Shown here one piece after another: positions 44,363 through 50,939 of a DNA stretch of 64,000 bases. The notes beneath the pieces are model-generated. The model made no database searches, was not told where the DNA came from, and saw nothing but the letters and a program-made list of their open reading frames with translations. Made by a program: the position numbers and the translations under genes. How positions within the stretch are numbered: the first letter of the stretch is position 1; each line of letters opens with the position of its first letter. The stretch comes from Bacteroidales bacterium (lineage in GTDB: Bacteria > Bacteroidota > Bacteroidia > Bacteroidales > UBA3824). The DNA lies in contig JAEERW010000002.1 of NCBI GenBank assembly GCA_016286055.1, positions 62,001 through 126,000 of the forward strand, read 5' to 3'.

Positions 44363-45555
44363 TGTGATAGTTTGCGACGTAGTTTCAGCAGGTTTTTGGG
44401 TTTTCCTTGTTGCGGGTCGGGAATCGGCAATTGCACATCGTTAAGGGCATTGAGCCTCAACGAACGGTTGTGCTGTTTGGCAACAAACTCTGTGTAATAG
44501 GTTTTTACCATACAAGTAAACGGCAGAGCGGCAAGCAACCCAAGGAACCCGAGCAATTTGCCCCAAATCGACAGCGAGAGCAGTATCATCGCCGGATTAA
44601 GTCCTGTATTTTTACCCATAATCCGGGGCGTAATTATCAAATCCTGAAGAATTTGCACCACTACAAACACAGCCGCTGTCATAGCTATCACTGCCCACAC
44701 CGAAGATCCTGTTTCCAACGAACGGATAATGGCGAGGCAGAGGGCTGGCAAAAAACCGAGTATCTGCATATATGGTATAAGGTTTAGAAATCCGATCAAA
44801 AGTCCGAGCATAAGACCCATAGGCAACCCTATAATCGAAAAGCCCGCACAATAAAGTATAGTTACAATGCCAACCACGCACAACTGTCCGCGAAAATAAC
44901 GGTGCATCTCTATCTCAAATCTCGCTGCGAACTTAAACACCGATCCGCGATAACGGTGAGGAATTAAGCGGTGCCAGCCCTGCTTCAAATTGTCGTAGTC
45001 GATCATTATAAAAATTAGGTACAGAATAACAATTGCGAATCCGAGCGAACTTGCAATCACATTGAAGGTTTTGGAAAAAAACGCCTGAATTTCAGGCACT
45101 ATCATAGCCGCAATCTTTTCTACTGCCGACGAAACATTGTCAGAAGATAGAATATCTTCCAACTCCACATTTTCGGAAAAACGGTCGAGAATATTGGTTA
45201 CAAATTCTGGCATCACGGTAAGTTCGTTTTGCCAGTTGTTTTGAATAGCAGTATCCTTAATCAGCTGATAAAGATGCACGCTCTCGTCGTAAATTAAAGG
45301 CGTAAAAACCAACGCCAAAAGAGTAAACAATGCCGCCACCGAAATCAAAGTCACCACCACCGAAATAGCTCGATTTTTAAGAAACCTTTGAAAAAAACGC
45401 ACCACTGGATTAAGCAGATAGGCAAATAAAAACGCCACTGCAAAAGGCAAAAGCACGTTTCGCAGGTAGTAGACCAAAAAGAGCATCGCTCCTATGGCTG
45501 CGATTTTCAATGCCTTCGACACCGCCGATGAAAATGTTATCTTGCTCTCTTCCAT
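44359..45555 (-). CDS. AI-2E family (PerM-like) membrane permease
   Basis: A 398-residue polytopic protein. Hydrophobic helices lie near 15-75 (FLVYYLRNVLLPFAVAFLFAYLLNPV) and form several more spans in the second half (IGLPMGLMLGLLIGFLNLIPYMQILGFLP; GLNPAMILLSLSIWGKLLGFLG). The conserved NLIPY and PxI-G-x-x-x-x-L motifs are those of the UPF0118/AI-2E exporter family. The substrate is uncertain; family members are linked to AI-2 export or Na+/H+ exchange. Located 3 bases after the LuxC-like gene and overlapping miaA. Confidence 0.88.
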   Translation of the reverse strand: MEESKITFSSAVSKALKIAAIGAMLFLVYYLRNVLLPFAVAFLFAYLLNPVVRFFQRFLKNRAISVVVTLISVAALFTLLALVFTPLIYDESVHLYQLIKDTAIQNNWQNELTVMPEFVTNILDRFSENVELEDILSSDNVSSAVEKIAAMIVPEIQAFFSKTFNVIASSLGFAIVILYLIFIMIDYDNLKQGWHRLIPHRYRGSVFKFAARFEIEMHRYFRGQLCVVGIVTILYCAGFSIIGLPMGLMLGLLIGFLNLIPYMQILGFLPALCLAIIRSLETGSSVWAVIAMTAAVFVVVQILQDLIITPRIMGKNTGLNPAMILLSLSIWGKLLGFLGLLAALPFTCMVKTYYTEFVAKQHNRSLRLNALNDVQLPIPDPQQGKPKNLLKLRRKLSQ

Positions 45556-45558
45556 AGT

Positions 45559-46614
45559 CTAACGGTTCAAATTTTTTAAAAACTGAATAGTGTCAACACC
45601 GTCGGCAAAATCGTCGATGGCGGGATGTTGCGATTGTCCAAACGTAACAGTGGCAACGCCTTGTAAATCAACATTTGACACCACGCATTGCAGATTGTCG
45701 GCATTTTGCACGAGCAATTGGGCAAGAGCATCAGCGTTTTGATACTCCTCACAGAAAACCACCCCCACAGGCGACGACAGTCCAGTATCCTTTTTCAAAA
45801 TCAAAAATCCATTGTCCAAAATATCCGCGCCGCTCATCAGGTACACAGCCTTATTGTAGGTGTAATTATCTGAATATTTGGCATTTGACATAACGTCGCT
45901 TTTATGGTAAATTCCCTTAAAAAACATATCGTAATTATACCCCTTGGGAACATAAATCTTTGCCACACTGCGACAGCCGAGTCCGTAATAAGCAAAAATA
46001 TCATCGGCGAGCAAGCGGTAATCATCTTCCAACTCGTTGCCCAAAAGCACCGCCACCGAACTGCGGCTACGCCTTATAATATTAGGATACTTAGAAAAAT
46101 AGTAGTCGAAATACCGTGCCGAATTGTTGCTACCAGTAGCAATAATAGCGTCAAAGGGGATACGCTCACCATCCTCCTCCTCTATCCTATCGCCAAGTTC
46201 TGGTGAAATCATTTTGATAATCTCCAAAACAGAATGAGGAAGCAGGCGATCTTTCGACGATGGCTTCAATACCAAACGGCAACCCGCCATCAGCACGCAC
46301 AAAATGTCGTGAAAGCAAACTAACGGAATGTTGCCTGCAGCAATCACCTTCACTTTTTTGTTGCACTTAGCAATATCGTTGAGCTGATACTTGGCAGAAA
46401 AATTATTTAGAGAATCTTCGGAAAGCATTTCGGCGAGCGAACGGAATTGCATTTTTACAAACTCTGGGGTAAACCAGCCATTATAATTGTGAACGATGTC
46501 TACGCACTGAGACAACGTCCTAGCCTGCTGTTCACAGCCGTCGCAGCTATTAAAGTTGCCGTCAGCAGCAGCTTTCAATACCTTTCCTAATATAATAAAA
46601 GCGTTAGAATACAT
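45559..46614 (-). CDS. Acyl-CoA reductase, LuxC-like
   Basis: A 351-residue protein of the LuxC/aldehyde-dehydrogenase fold, which in luminous bacteria makes fatty aldehydes. Recognisable parts are VKVIAAGNIPLVCFHDILCVLMAG, KPSSKDRLLPHSVLEII and AIIATGSNNSARYFDYYF (cofactor site). A later GCRSVAKIYVPKG carries a candidate catalytic Cys. No luxD, luxE or luciferase genes are here. Such proteins are common in non-luminous Bacteroidota, and their role there is unclear. First gene of a four-gene operon. Confidence 0.8.
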   Translation of the reverse strand: MYSNAFIILGKVLKAAADGNFNSCDGCEQQARTLSQCVDIVHNYNGWFTPEFVKMQFRSLAEMLSEDSLNNFSAKYQLNDIAKCNKKVKVIAAGNIPLVCFHDILCVLMAGCRLVLKPSSKDRLLPHSVLEIIKMISPELGDRIEEEDGERIPFDAIIATGSNNSARYFDYYFSKYPNIIRRSRSSVAVLLGNELEDDYRLLADDIFAYYGLGCRSVAKIYVPKGYNYDMFFKGIYHKSDVMSNAKYSDNYTYNKAVYLMSGADILDNGFLILKKDTGLSSPVGVVFCEEYQNADALAQLLVQNADNLQCVVSNVDLQGVATVTFGQSQHPAIDDFADGVDTIQFLKNLNR

Positions 46615-46730
46615 TGTTTTGTTAACATTACGCCATATAGGCGCCCTATATATATTTCAAAGTGTAAAAATATATGAAATCTCTCAATAAAGCAACTTCT
46701 TTATGGTTGATTCAAAAATAAATATTTTTA

Positions 46731-46776
46731 ACGTAAATTTAACAAAAAACCGGTGACAAAATTTAGCGATTTACGT
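46731..46776. promoter_or_regulatory. Inverted repeat ACGTAAAT ... ATTTACGT upstream of the peptide genes
   Basis: Eight-base arms at 46731-46738 and 46769-46776, 30 bases apart, in the 240-bp gap before the first Gly-Gly peptide gene. They could be two half-sites for a regulator of peptide production. A small GGCTCTGAGCC palindrome follows near 46795. I see nothing else definite in this gap. Confidence 0.35.
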
Positions 46777-46854
46777 AATACATAGCACATTAAAGGCTCT
46801 GAGCCTCAATGATACAAATAAACTGAGTTACAAACAATTTTAAACACAAACACC

Positions 46855-47022
46855 ATGGAACCGAAAATGCAGGAGCAACTTACGGAGTTGACGGAAAAGG
46901 AACTTTTGGAAACAGATGGTGGGTTTTTCAAGTTTGGCTTCGGCCTCAGACTTATTATTGCTTTCGCTAGACCAGGCGGCCCCGGCGACAAAGAACCCAA
47001 CCCTGGCTTCCCCAGGTTATAA
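46855..47022 (+). CDS. Gly-Gly leader peptide 1 (outlying member, long core)
   Basis: A 55-residue precursor. The 23-residue leader ends LTELTEKELLETDGG, with Leu at -15, -12 and -7 and Thr at -4 relative to the expected cut. The 32-residue core differs from all the others: it begins FFKFGFGLRLIIAF, then becomes Pro/Gly-rich and ends NPGFPRL. It has a net positive charge of about +3. It has its own terminator (47096-47139), so it can be expressed apart from the main array. Likely exported by the C39 transporter at 50936. Confidence 0.7.
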   Translation: MEPKMQEQLTELTEKELLETDGGFFKFGFGLRLIIAFARPGGPGDKEPNPGFPRL

Positions 47023-47095
47023 CATTTTTGCACTAACAACGCTATAAATCTATAACCGAACAACAGTATTAAAGACATTATTTAACTCTATCCGG

Positions 47096-47139
47096 CTGCC
47101 CGAAGCAAATCAAACGATTGCTTCGGGCAGTTGTTTTTT
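47096..47139 (+). terminator. Terminator after peptide gene 1
   Basis: A perfect 13-bp stem CTGCCCGAAGCAA/TTGCTTCGGGCAG with a 9-base loop, followed by TTGTTTTTT. Confidence 0.92.
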
Positions 47140-47231
47140 GATTCGCACTATAAAACAGATGTTTAGGAGACTTCTTAAATTATTAATATTTATTTAACTA
47201 TTAATAAACATTAAATTAACCATACTGTGCT

Positions 47232-47239
47232 TATCTTTA
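47232..47239 (+). promoter_or_regulatory. Promoter-like element of the peptide array (TATCTTTA)
   Basis: Differs from TAnnTTTG only in the last base; the same TATCTTTA form precedes the antitoxin gene and the gene at 42368. It lies 60 bases upstream of peptide gene 2, after the terminator of gene 1. Confidence 0.4.
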
Positions 47240-47299
47240 CAGCAAGTTAAAATTCACTTTTAACGAAATACTTTTTCTTAACATTTAAACTTAATCACC

Positions 47300-47410
47300 A
47301 TGGAAATACAAGAACTCGAAGAACTCACCGAACAAGAAATGGTTGAAGTAGAAGGCGGTGTAAGTCCGAAATTAATCTCTGAAAAAATGAGATCACAAAT
47401 CCGCGGTTAA
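47300..47410 (+). CDS. Gly-Gly leader peptide 2
   Basis: A 36-residue precursor. The 20-residue acidic leader, starting MEIQELEELT and ending VEVEGG, precedes a 16-residue core VSPKLISEKMRSQIRG (about +3). Leader positions -15, -12, -7 and -4 are Leu, Leu, Met and Val. First gene of the main array of eight. The start is preceded by an A-rich AAACTTAAT stretch that recurs in front of several other members and probably serves translation initiation. Confidence 0.85.
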   Translation: MEIQELEELTEQEMVEVEGGVSPKLISEKMRSQIRG

Positions 47411-47429
47411 ATTTAAAAACTTCATCGAT

Positions 47430-47534
47430 ATGGAAATACAAGAACTCGAAGAACTCACCGAAACCGAAATGGTTGAAATTGATGGTGGAGTACGCTATAG
47501 TAAAAAATCTAAAGACCAAAAAGAAATTAACTAA
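47430..47534 (+). CDS. Gly-Gly leader peptide 3
   Basis: A 34-residue precursor. The 20-residue leader ends MVEIDGG, with Leu -15, Leu -12, Met -7 and Ile -4. The 14-residue core is VRYSKKSKDQKEIN, polar and about +3. It lies 19 bases after peptide gene 2. The 94 bases to the next member hold an ATATTGTTTAACTTTA segment repeated before gene 6, a sign of duplication. Confidence 0.85.
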   Translation: MEIQELEELTETEMVEIDGGVRYSKKSKDQKEIN

Positions 47535-47628
47535 AAATTATGCGATGTGTTGTTTTCCACACCTACAAAAGGCAGACAATACCAACGCCTAATTTATAAT
47601 ATTGTTTAACTTTAAAAACTTAATTATC

Positions 47629-47736
47629 ATGGAAATACAAGAACTCGAAGAACTCACCGAAACCGAAATGGTAGAAATTGATGGTGGAGGTGTTATCAAA
47701 GCAGCAAAAAAAGCAGAGAAAAAAGCTAAAAAATAA
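47629..47736 (+). CDS. Gly-Gly leader peptide 4 (Lys/Ala-rich core)
   Basis: A 35-residue precursor. The leader of 20 residues is identical to that of peptide 3. The 15-residue core GVIKAAKKAEKKAKK has seven Lys and one Glu (about +6) and could form an amphipathic helix. AAAACTTAAT precedes the start by a few bases. The next gene starts 6 bases after its stop. Confidence 0.85.
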   Translation: MEIQELEELTETEMVEIDGGGVIKAAKKAEKKAKK

Positions 47737-47742
47737 ATCATC

Positions 47743-47832
47743 ATGGAAATACAAGAACTCACAGAAGAAGAAATGGTAGAGATTGATGGTGGCTTAAGTC
47801 AGAATTTAGTCTCAGGAAAAAAGAGAAAATAA
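47743..47832 (+). CDS. Gly-Gly leader peptide 5
   Basis: A 29-residue precursor, the shortest. The 17-residue leader MEIQELTEEEMVEIDGG lacks the three-residue EEL insertion of peptides 2-4 but keeps hydrophobic residues at -15, -12, -7 and -4. The core has 12 residues, LSQNLVSGKKRK (+4). Confidence 0.82.
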   Translation: MEIQELTEEEMVEIDGGLSQNLVSGKKRK

Positions 47833-47867
47833 TCATATATTGTTTAACTTTATAATTTTAAATCAAC

Positions 47868-47966
47868 ATGGAACTTCAAGAACTCACAGAACAAGAAATG
47901 GTAGAAGTTGAAGGTGGAGCAGCCATCAGCAAAGTAGGAAACGTTACAGTTAAATTTGTTAAGTAA
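47868..47966 (+). CDS. Gly-Gly leader peptide 6
   Basis: A 32-residue precursor. The 17-residue leader MELQELTEQEMVEVEGG precedes a 15-residue core AAISKVGNVTVKFVK (+3). The core is closely related to that of peptide 8: the same AAISKVGN start and KFVK end, with VTV replaced by TCP. It is preceded by the same ATATTGTTTAACTTTA segment as peptide 4. Confidence 0.85.
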   Translation: MELQELTEQEMVEVEGGAAISKVGNVTVKFVK

Positions 47967-47994
47967 TTTACTAACTATCAAAAACTTAATTAAA

Positions 47995-48108
47995 ATGGAA
48001 ATACAAGAACTCGAAGAACTTACCGCTATGGAAATGGTGGAAATCGAGGGTGGCGGTATCAGCAAAAAAGCAAAACCCACTCTTCCGCCTCAGTACAAAA
48101 CCAGCTAA
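47995..48108 (+). CDS. Gly-Gly leader peptide 7 (Pro-containing core)
   Basis: A 37-residue precursor. The 20-residue leader contains LTAMEMVEIEGG. The 17-residue core GISKKAKPTLPPQYKTS (+4) has three Pro, unlike the other array members. Preceded by AAAACTTAAT. Confidence 0.85.
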   Translation: MEIQELEELTAMEMVEIEGGGISKKAKPTLPPQYKTS

Positions 48109-48119
48109 ATCTCATCACT

Positions 48120-48230
48120 ATGACAAAAGAATTTGAAATCATAGAACTCACAGAACAAGAAATGGTAGAGGTAGATGGCGGCGCTGCCATTAGCAAAGTA
48201 GGCAACACTTGCCCAAAATTTGTTAAATAA
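48120..48230 (+). CDS. Gly-Gly leader peptide 8 (single Cys in core)
   Basis: A 36-residue precursor with a variant 21-residue leader that begins MTKEFEIIELTEQEM and ends VDGG. The 15-residue core AAISKVGNTCPKFVK is a sister of peptide 6. It holds the only Cys in any of the nine cores, so a disulfide-linked dimer is possible but an internal disulfide is not. It starts 11 bases after peptide 7. Confidence 0.83.
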   Translation: MTKEFEIIELTEQEMVEVDGGAAISKVGNTCPKFVK

Positions 48231-48263
48231 CTTAATTTATTAACTTTTAAAAACATCATTAAA

Positions 48264-48362
48264 ATGGAACTTCAAGAACTCACAGAACAAGAAATGGTTG
48301 AAATTGAAGGTGGTGCATCTGGTTCAAAAGGTGGCTTGAAAAAATCAGGTGGAATCCTTTAA
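48264..48362 (+). CDS. Gly-Gly leader peptide 9 (Gly/Ser-rich core)
   Basis: A 32-residue precursor. The 17-residue leader is that of peptide 6 with one Val to Ile change. The 15-residue core ASGSKGGLKKSGGIL (+3) is rich in Gly and Ser and contains two further internal Gly-Gly pairs. Last member; a terminator follows after 32 bases. Confidence 0.83.
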   Translation: MELQELTEQEMVEIEGGASGSKGGLKKSGGIL

Positions 48363-48394
48363 GAATGTATTAAACATTCCCACACCATCCAACT

Positions 48395-48441
48395 CAACAG
48401 CCCAAAACATATCGAAAGATTGTTTTAGGCTGTTGTTTTTT
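48395..48441 (+). terminator. Terminator after the peptide array
   Basis: A 15-bp stem CAACAGCCCAAAACA/TGTTTTAGGCTGTTG with one mismatch, followed by seven T. It separates the peptide genes from the export genes. Confidence 0.9.
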
Positions 48442-48455
48442 TATCAGATTTTTAA

Positions 48456-48463
48456 TAACTTTG
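48456..48463 (+). promoter_or_regulatory. Promoter -7 element of the export operon (TAACTTTG)
   Basis: Exact TAnnTTTG match between the array terminator and the TolC-like gene, 29 bases before its start. Confidence 0.6.
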
Positions 48464-48492
48464 TGATGGAAATTTAACGAATATTCCTTCAA

Positions 48493-49794
48493 GTGAAATT
48501 ATTTTGGCTAATATTAATATCATTTGGTTGCATTCTAAGCGCTCATGCTCAATCATTTACCTTAAATGATTGCCTCGACACCGCCATAGCCCACAGCCCC
48601 GCTCTTACCGCTGAGGAATTAAACATCGAATCGACAGAGGTGAATCTAAAAGCCGAGCGGCATACCTATTTGCCTACCGCTGTGGCAACTATAAACAACG
48701 GAATATCAGGAGGTTTTCAACAAACTTTCAACGAAACAATGTCGGGCGAATATAGTAGCAATAAAAGTTATACCAACAGCGCTACGGTTGATGTAAGCGT
48801 TACTCTATGGAATGCAGGAGCAAGGCGAACTCTTATTAAACACAAGCAATTGCTGAAAAATGCCGCTGAAAAGCAACGTCAATATCGCGAAATTGAGGTG
48901 AAAACCAATGTGATAGAAAAATTCTTTACCCTCGCAATGGCGCAAAAACGTCTTGAAATTGCCGTGGAAAACTGTGCTATGCAAGATTCTAATGTGATAA
49001 CTGCACAAAAACTATATAACCTCGGTCACCGCTCGCAACGTGATGTAATGGACGCCAAAACCAACCTTGCTCAAGACGTTATGGAGCGCAAAAAAGAGCA
49101 AGACAATGTGGTAATCAGCGAGTTGCAACTGCGCATTGCTATCAATCACGCCGATTCTATTATTATTGATATTCAAGATATTGAAAACGAACGAATTATA
49201 CCGCCGTTTGAGGATTTTTACAACAAGGCTTTGGAAATTAATCCCGAAATTGCGACTTACAAAACTCAAATAGAGGCTGCCGAAATTGAGAAAGAATATT
49301 ACAAACGCCTGCAATATCCATCGTTAACGCTTAATTATGAGGCTGGTACGCAAGGGCAAAAATTCTTTCACGAGGAAAACAAAGATTTTGGCAAACAATG
49401 GAAAGATAATGCATACCAAACAATATATCTTTCGCTCAAAGTGCCGATTTTCAGTCAGTTAAACAACAAAGACAATATTGCCAAAAGCGAAATAGAAATC
49501 CGTCGCCGTCGCAACGACCTCGACCAAATACTTCTCGACCTCAGAGGCGAACTTCGCAATGTTTGGCTTGGCGTAGAACAAAGTCGCTCCACAGCCGATT
49601 TAGCAGCGCAAACCGCCGAACTTGCCCGTCAGCAGTACGAATTTGCACAAAAAGATTTCAAACTTGGAAATATTGCCAGTTACGAATTGTATGTATATAA
49701 AAACAAATTCGTATCTTCGCAGTTGCAAGCCGTGGGTGCCGAATACGAGTTTCTGTACCGACTTGCAGTATTAAAACTATTTACAGAACAATAA
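48493..49794 (+). CDS. TolC-family outer-membrane efflux protein of the peptide exporter
   Basis: A 433-residue protein that starts with GTG; the only nearby ATG upstream (48466) runs into a stop at once. Signal peptide 1-19 (LSAHAQ). Two long helical halves follow the TolC plan: FTLNDCLDTAIAHSPALTAEE at the start of the first and FYNKALEINPEIATYKTQIEAAE in the second, with strand regions between. It forms the outer-membrane channel through which the trimmed peptides would leave. Its stop overlaps the start of the HlyD-like gene by one base. Confidence 0.88.
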   Translation: MKLFWLILISFGCILSAHAQSFTLNDCLDTAIAHSPALTAEELNIESTEVNLKAERHTYLPTAVATINNGISGGFQQTFNETMSGEYSSNKSYTNSATVDVSVTLWNAGARRTLIKHKQLLKNAAEKQRQYREIEVKTNVIEKFFTLAMAQKRLEIAVENCAMQDSNVITAQKLYNLGHRSQRDVMDAKTNLAQDVMERKKEQDNVVISELQLRIAINHADSIIIDIQDIENERIIPPFEDFYNKALEINPEIATYKTQIEAAEIEKEYYKRLQYPSLTLNYEAGTQGQKFFHEENKDFGKQWKDNAYQTIYLSLKVPIFSQLNNKDNIAKSEIEIRRRRNDLDQILLDLRGELRNVWLGVEQSRSTADLAAQTAELARQQYEFAQKDFKLGNIASYELYVYKNKFVSSQLQAVGAEYEFLYRLAVLKLFTEQ

Positions 49795-50939
49795 TGCAAC
49801 TACCCGAAGACATAGAAAACACCATCGACGTGCTTTATTCGCGTTATCGTCAGCGTACCAATTGGATATACATTCTTTTGGTGTCGGCGGTGATTATTGC
49901 TGTGGCGTTGTTGCCTATTATCAAAGTTGACGTTACAAGTCAGAGCCGTGGCATTATCCGTTCCAAAAACGACAACCTCAAAATTGTACCAATCGTCAGC
50001 GGACGTGTCAGGAGCGTAAACATCACCAACAATATGCCCGTAACCATCGGCGACACACTTTTAATAATAGAATCGGATAACATCAAGGTGCAACTCGAAG
50101 CGCAAAAGAATTTAAAATCAGACCTTTCGGACCGCATTGCCGATTTAAAGATACTAACCTCGGGAGCAAACAATCCGATACTCCGCACACCGCTCTATAT
50201 TCAAGAACTTGCTGATTATAAGGAACGTACCAAAGGCGAAAGAGCTAAGGCAGAGCAAGCCGAGCGCGACTATCAGCGGTTAAAAGAGTCGTACAACAGC
50301 GGACTTGCCTCCAAAGCCGACTACGAACAGGCAGAAGACCGTTGGCGCAATGCCAAAAACTCGCTCGAAACCGCATCTCAACAGCAGTTGGCCACTTGGC
50401 AAAACACCAAGAAACAACTTGAACAGCAACTTATTACCTGCAACGGAGAAATCAACCGCATAGAATCAGAACTTAGCAACTACATTGTTACCGCACCCGC
50501 ATCGGGCACGCTCATTACGCAAACGCAAATTCAACCAAACTCGTATATCTATACAGGTCAGGAACTTGCATCAATTTCGCCCGACGAGAGCCTGATAGCC
50601 GAATGTTACGTTTCGCCCGCCGACATAGGTTTTTTAGAAAAAGATCAAGAGGTGAAACTATCTTACGATGCATTCGACTACAATCAGTGGGGTCTCGGAC
50701 TTGCCGCAGTTGAGGACATCGACAAAAACATCAGTATCGAAAGCACTTCGTCGTATTTTGTAGTGCGCTGCCGCCTCATAGGCAACACCCTCAGCCTCAA
50801 AAACGGCTACACAGTGGAAATCAAAAAGGGTATGACCCTCACGGCACGTTTCCTCATCACACGACGCACATTGTGGCAATTGCTATTCGACAAAGTTGAC
50901 GACTGGTTTAATCCCAAACAAATACCGCTACAAAAATGA
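49794..50939 (+). CDS. HlyD-family periplasmic adaptor of the peptide exporter
   Basis: A 381-residue membrane-fusion protein. A membrane helix lies at ~22-42 (NWIYILLVSAVIIAVALLPI). A biotinyl-lipoyl-like half follows (IVPIVSGRVRSVNITNNMPV), then a long coiled-coil hairpin at ~95-215 (EQAERDYQRLKESYNSGLAS), the second lipoyl half (ITQTQIQPNSYIYTGQELAS) and a beta-barrel domain. It bridges the ABC transporter and the TolC-like channel. It overlaps the transporter start by 4 bases (ATGA), so the three genes are tightly coupled. Confidence 0.9.
   Translation: MQLPEDIENTIDVLYSRYRQRTNWIYILLVSAVIIAVALLPIIKVDVTSQSRGIIRSKNDNLKIVPIVSGRVRSVNITNNMPVTIGDTLLIIESDNIKVQLEAQKNLKSDLSDRIADLKILTSGANNPILRTPLYIQELADYKERTKGERAKAEQAERDYQRLKESYNSGLASKADYEQAEDRWRNAKNSLETASQQQLATWQNTKKQLEQQLITCNGEINRIESELSNYIVTAPASGTLITQTQIQPNSYIYTGQELASISPDESLIAECYVSPADIGFLEKDQEVKLSYDAFDYNQWGLGLAAVEDIDKNISIESTSSYFVVRCRLIGNTLSLKNGYTVEIKKGMTLTARFLITRRTLWQLLFDKVDDWFNPKQIPLQK

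Noticed and set aside
44359-45555. AI-2 quorum-sensing exporter tied to the peptide locus
   Set aside because: The family name is historical; the gene belongs to a minus-strand operon with miaA and is not linked to the peptide genes.
45559-46614. Bioluminescence (lux) operon
   Set aside because: Only a LuxC-like reductase is present; no luciferase, luxD or luxE genes.
47539-47598. Extra small gene (19 codons, starting MRCVVFHTYK) inside the array
   Set aside because: No Gly-Gly leader and no A-rich initiation motif; probably chance.
46855-48362. Radical-SAM or lanthipeptide precursor family
   Set aside because: No rSAM, LanM, YcaO or other modification gene nearby. Cores carry at most one Cys and no conserved Ser/Thr-Cys pattern.
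46855-48362. Class IIa-like bacteroidetocin genes
   Set aside because: The described bacteroidetocins have much longer mature parts; cores here are 12-17 residues and lack a class IIa motif.
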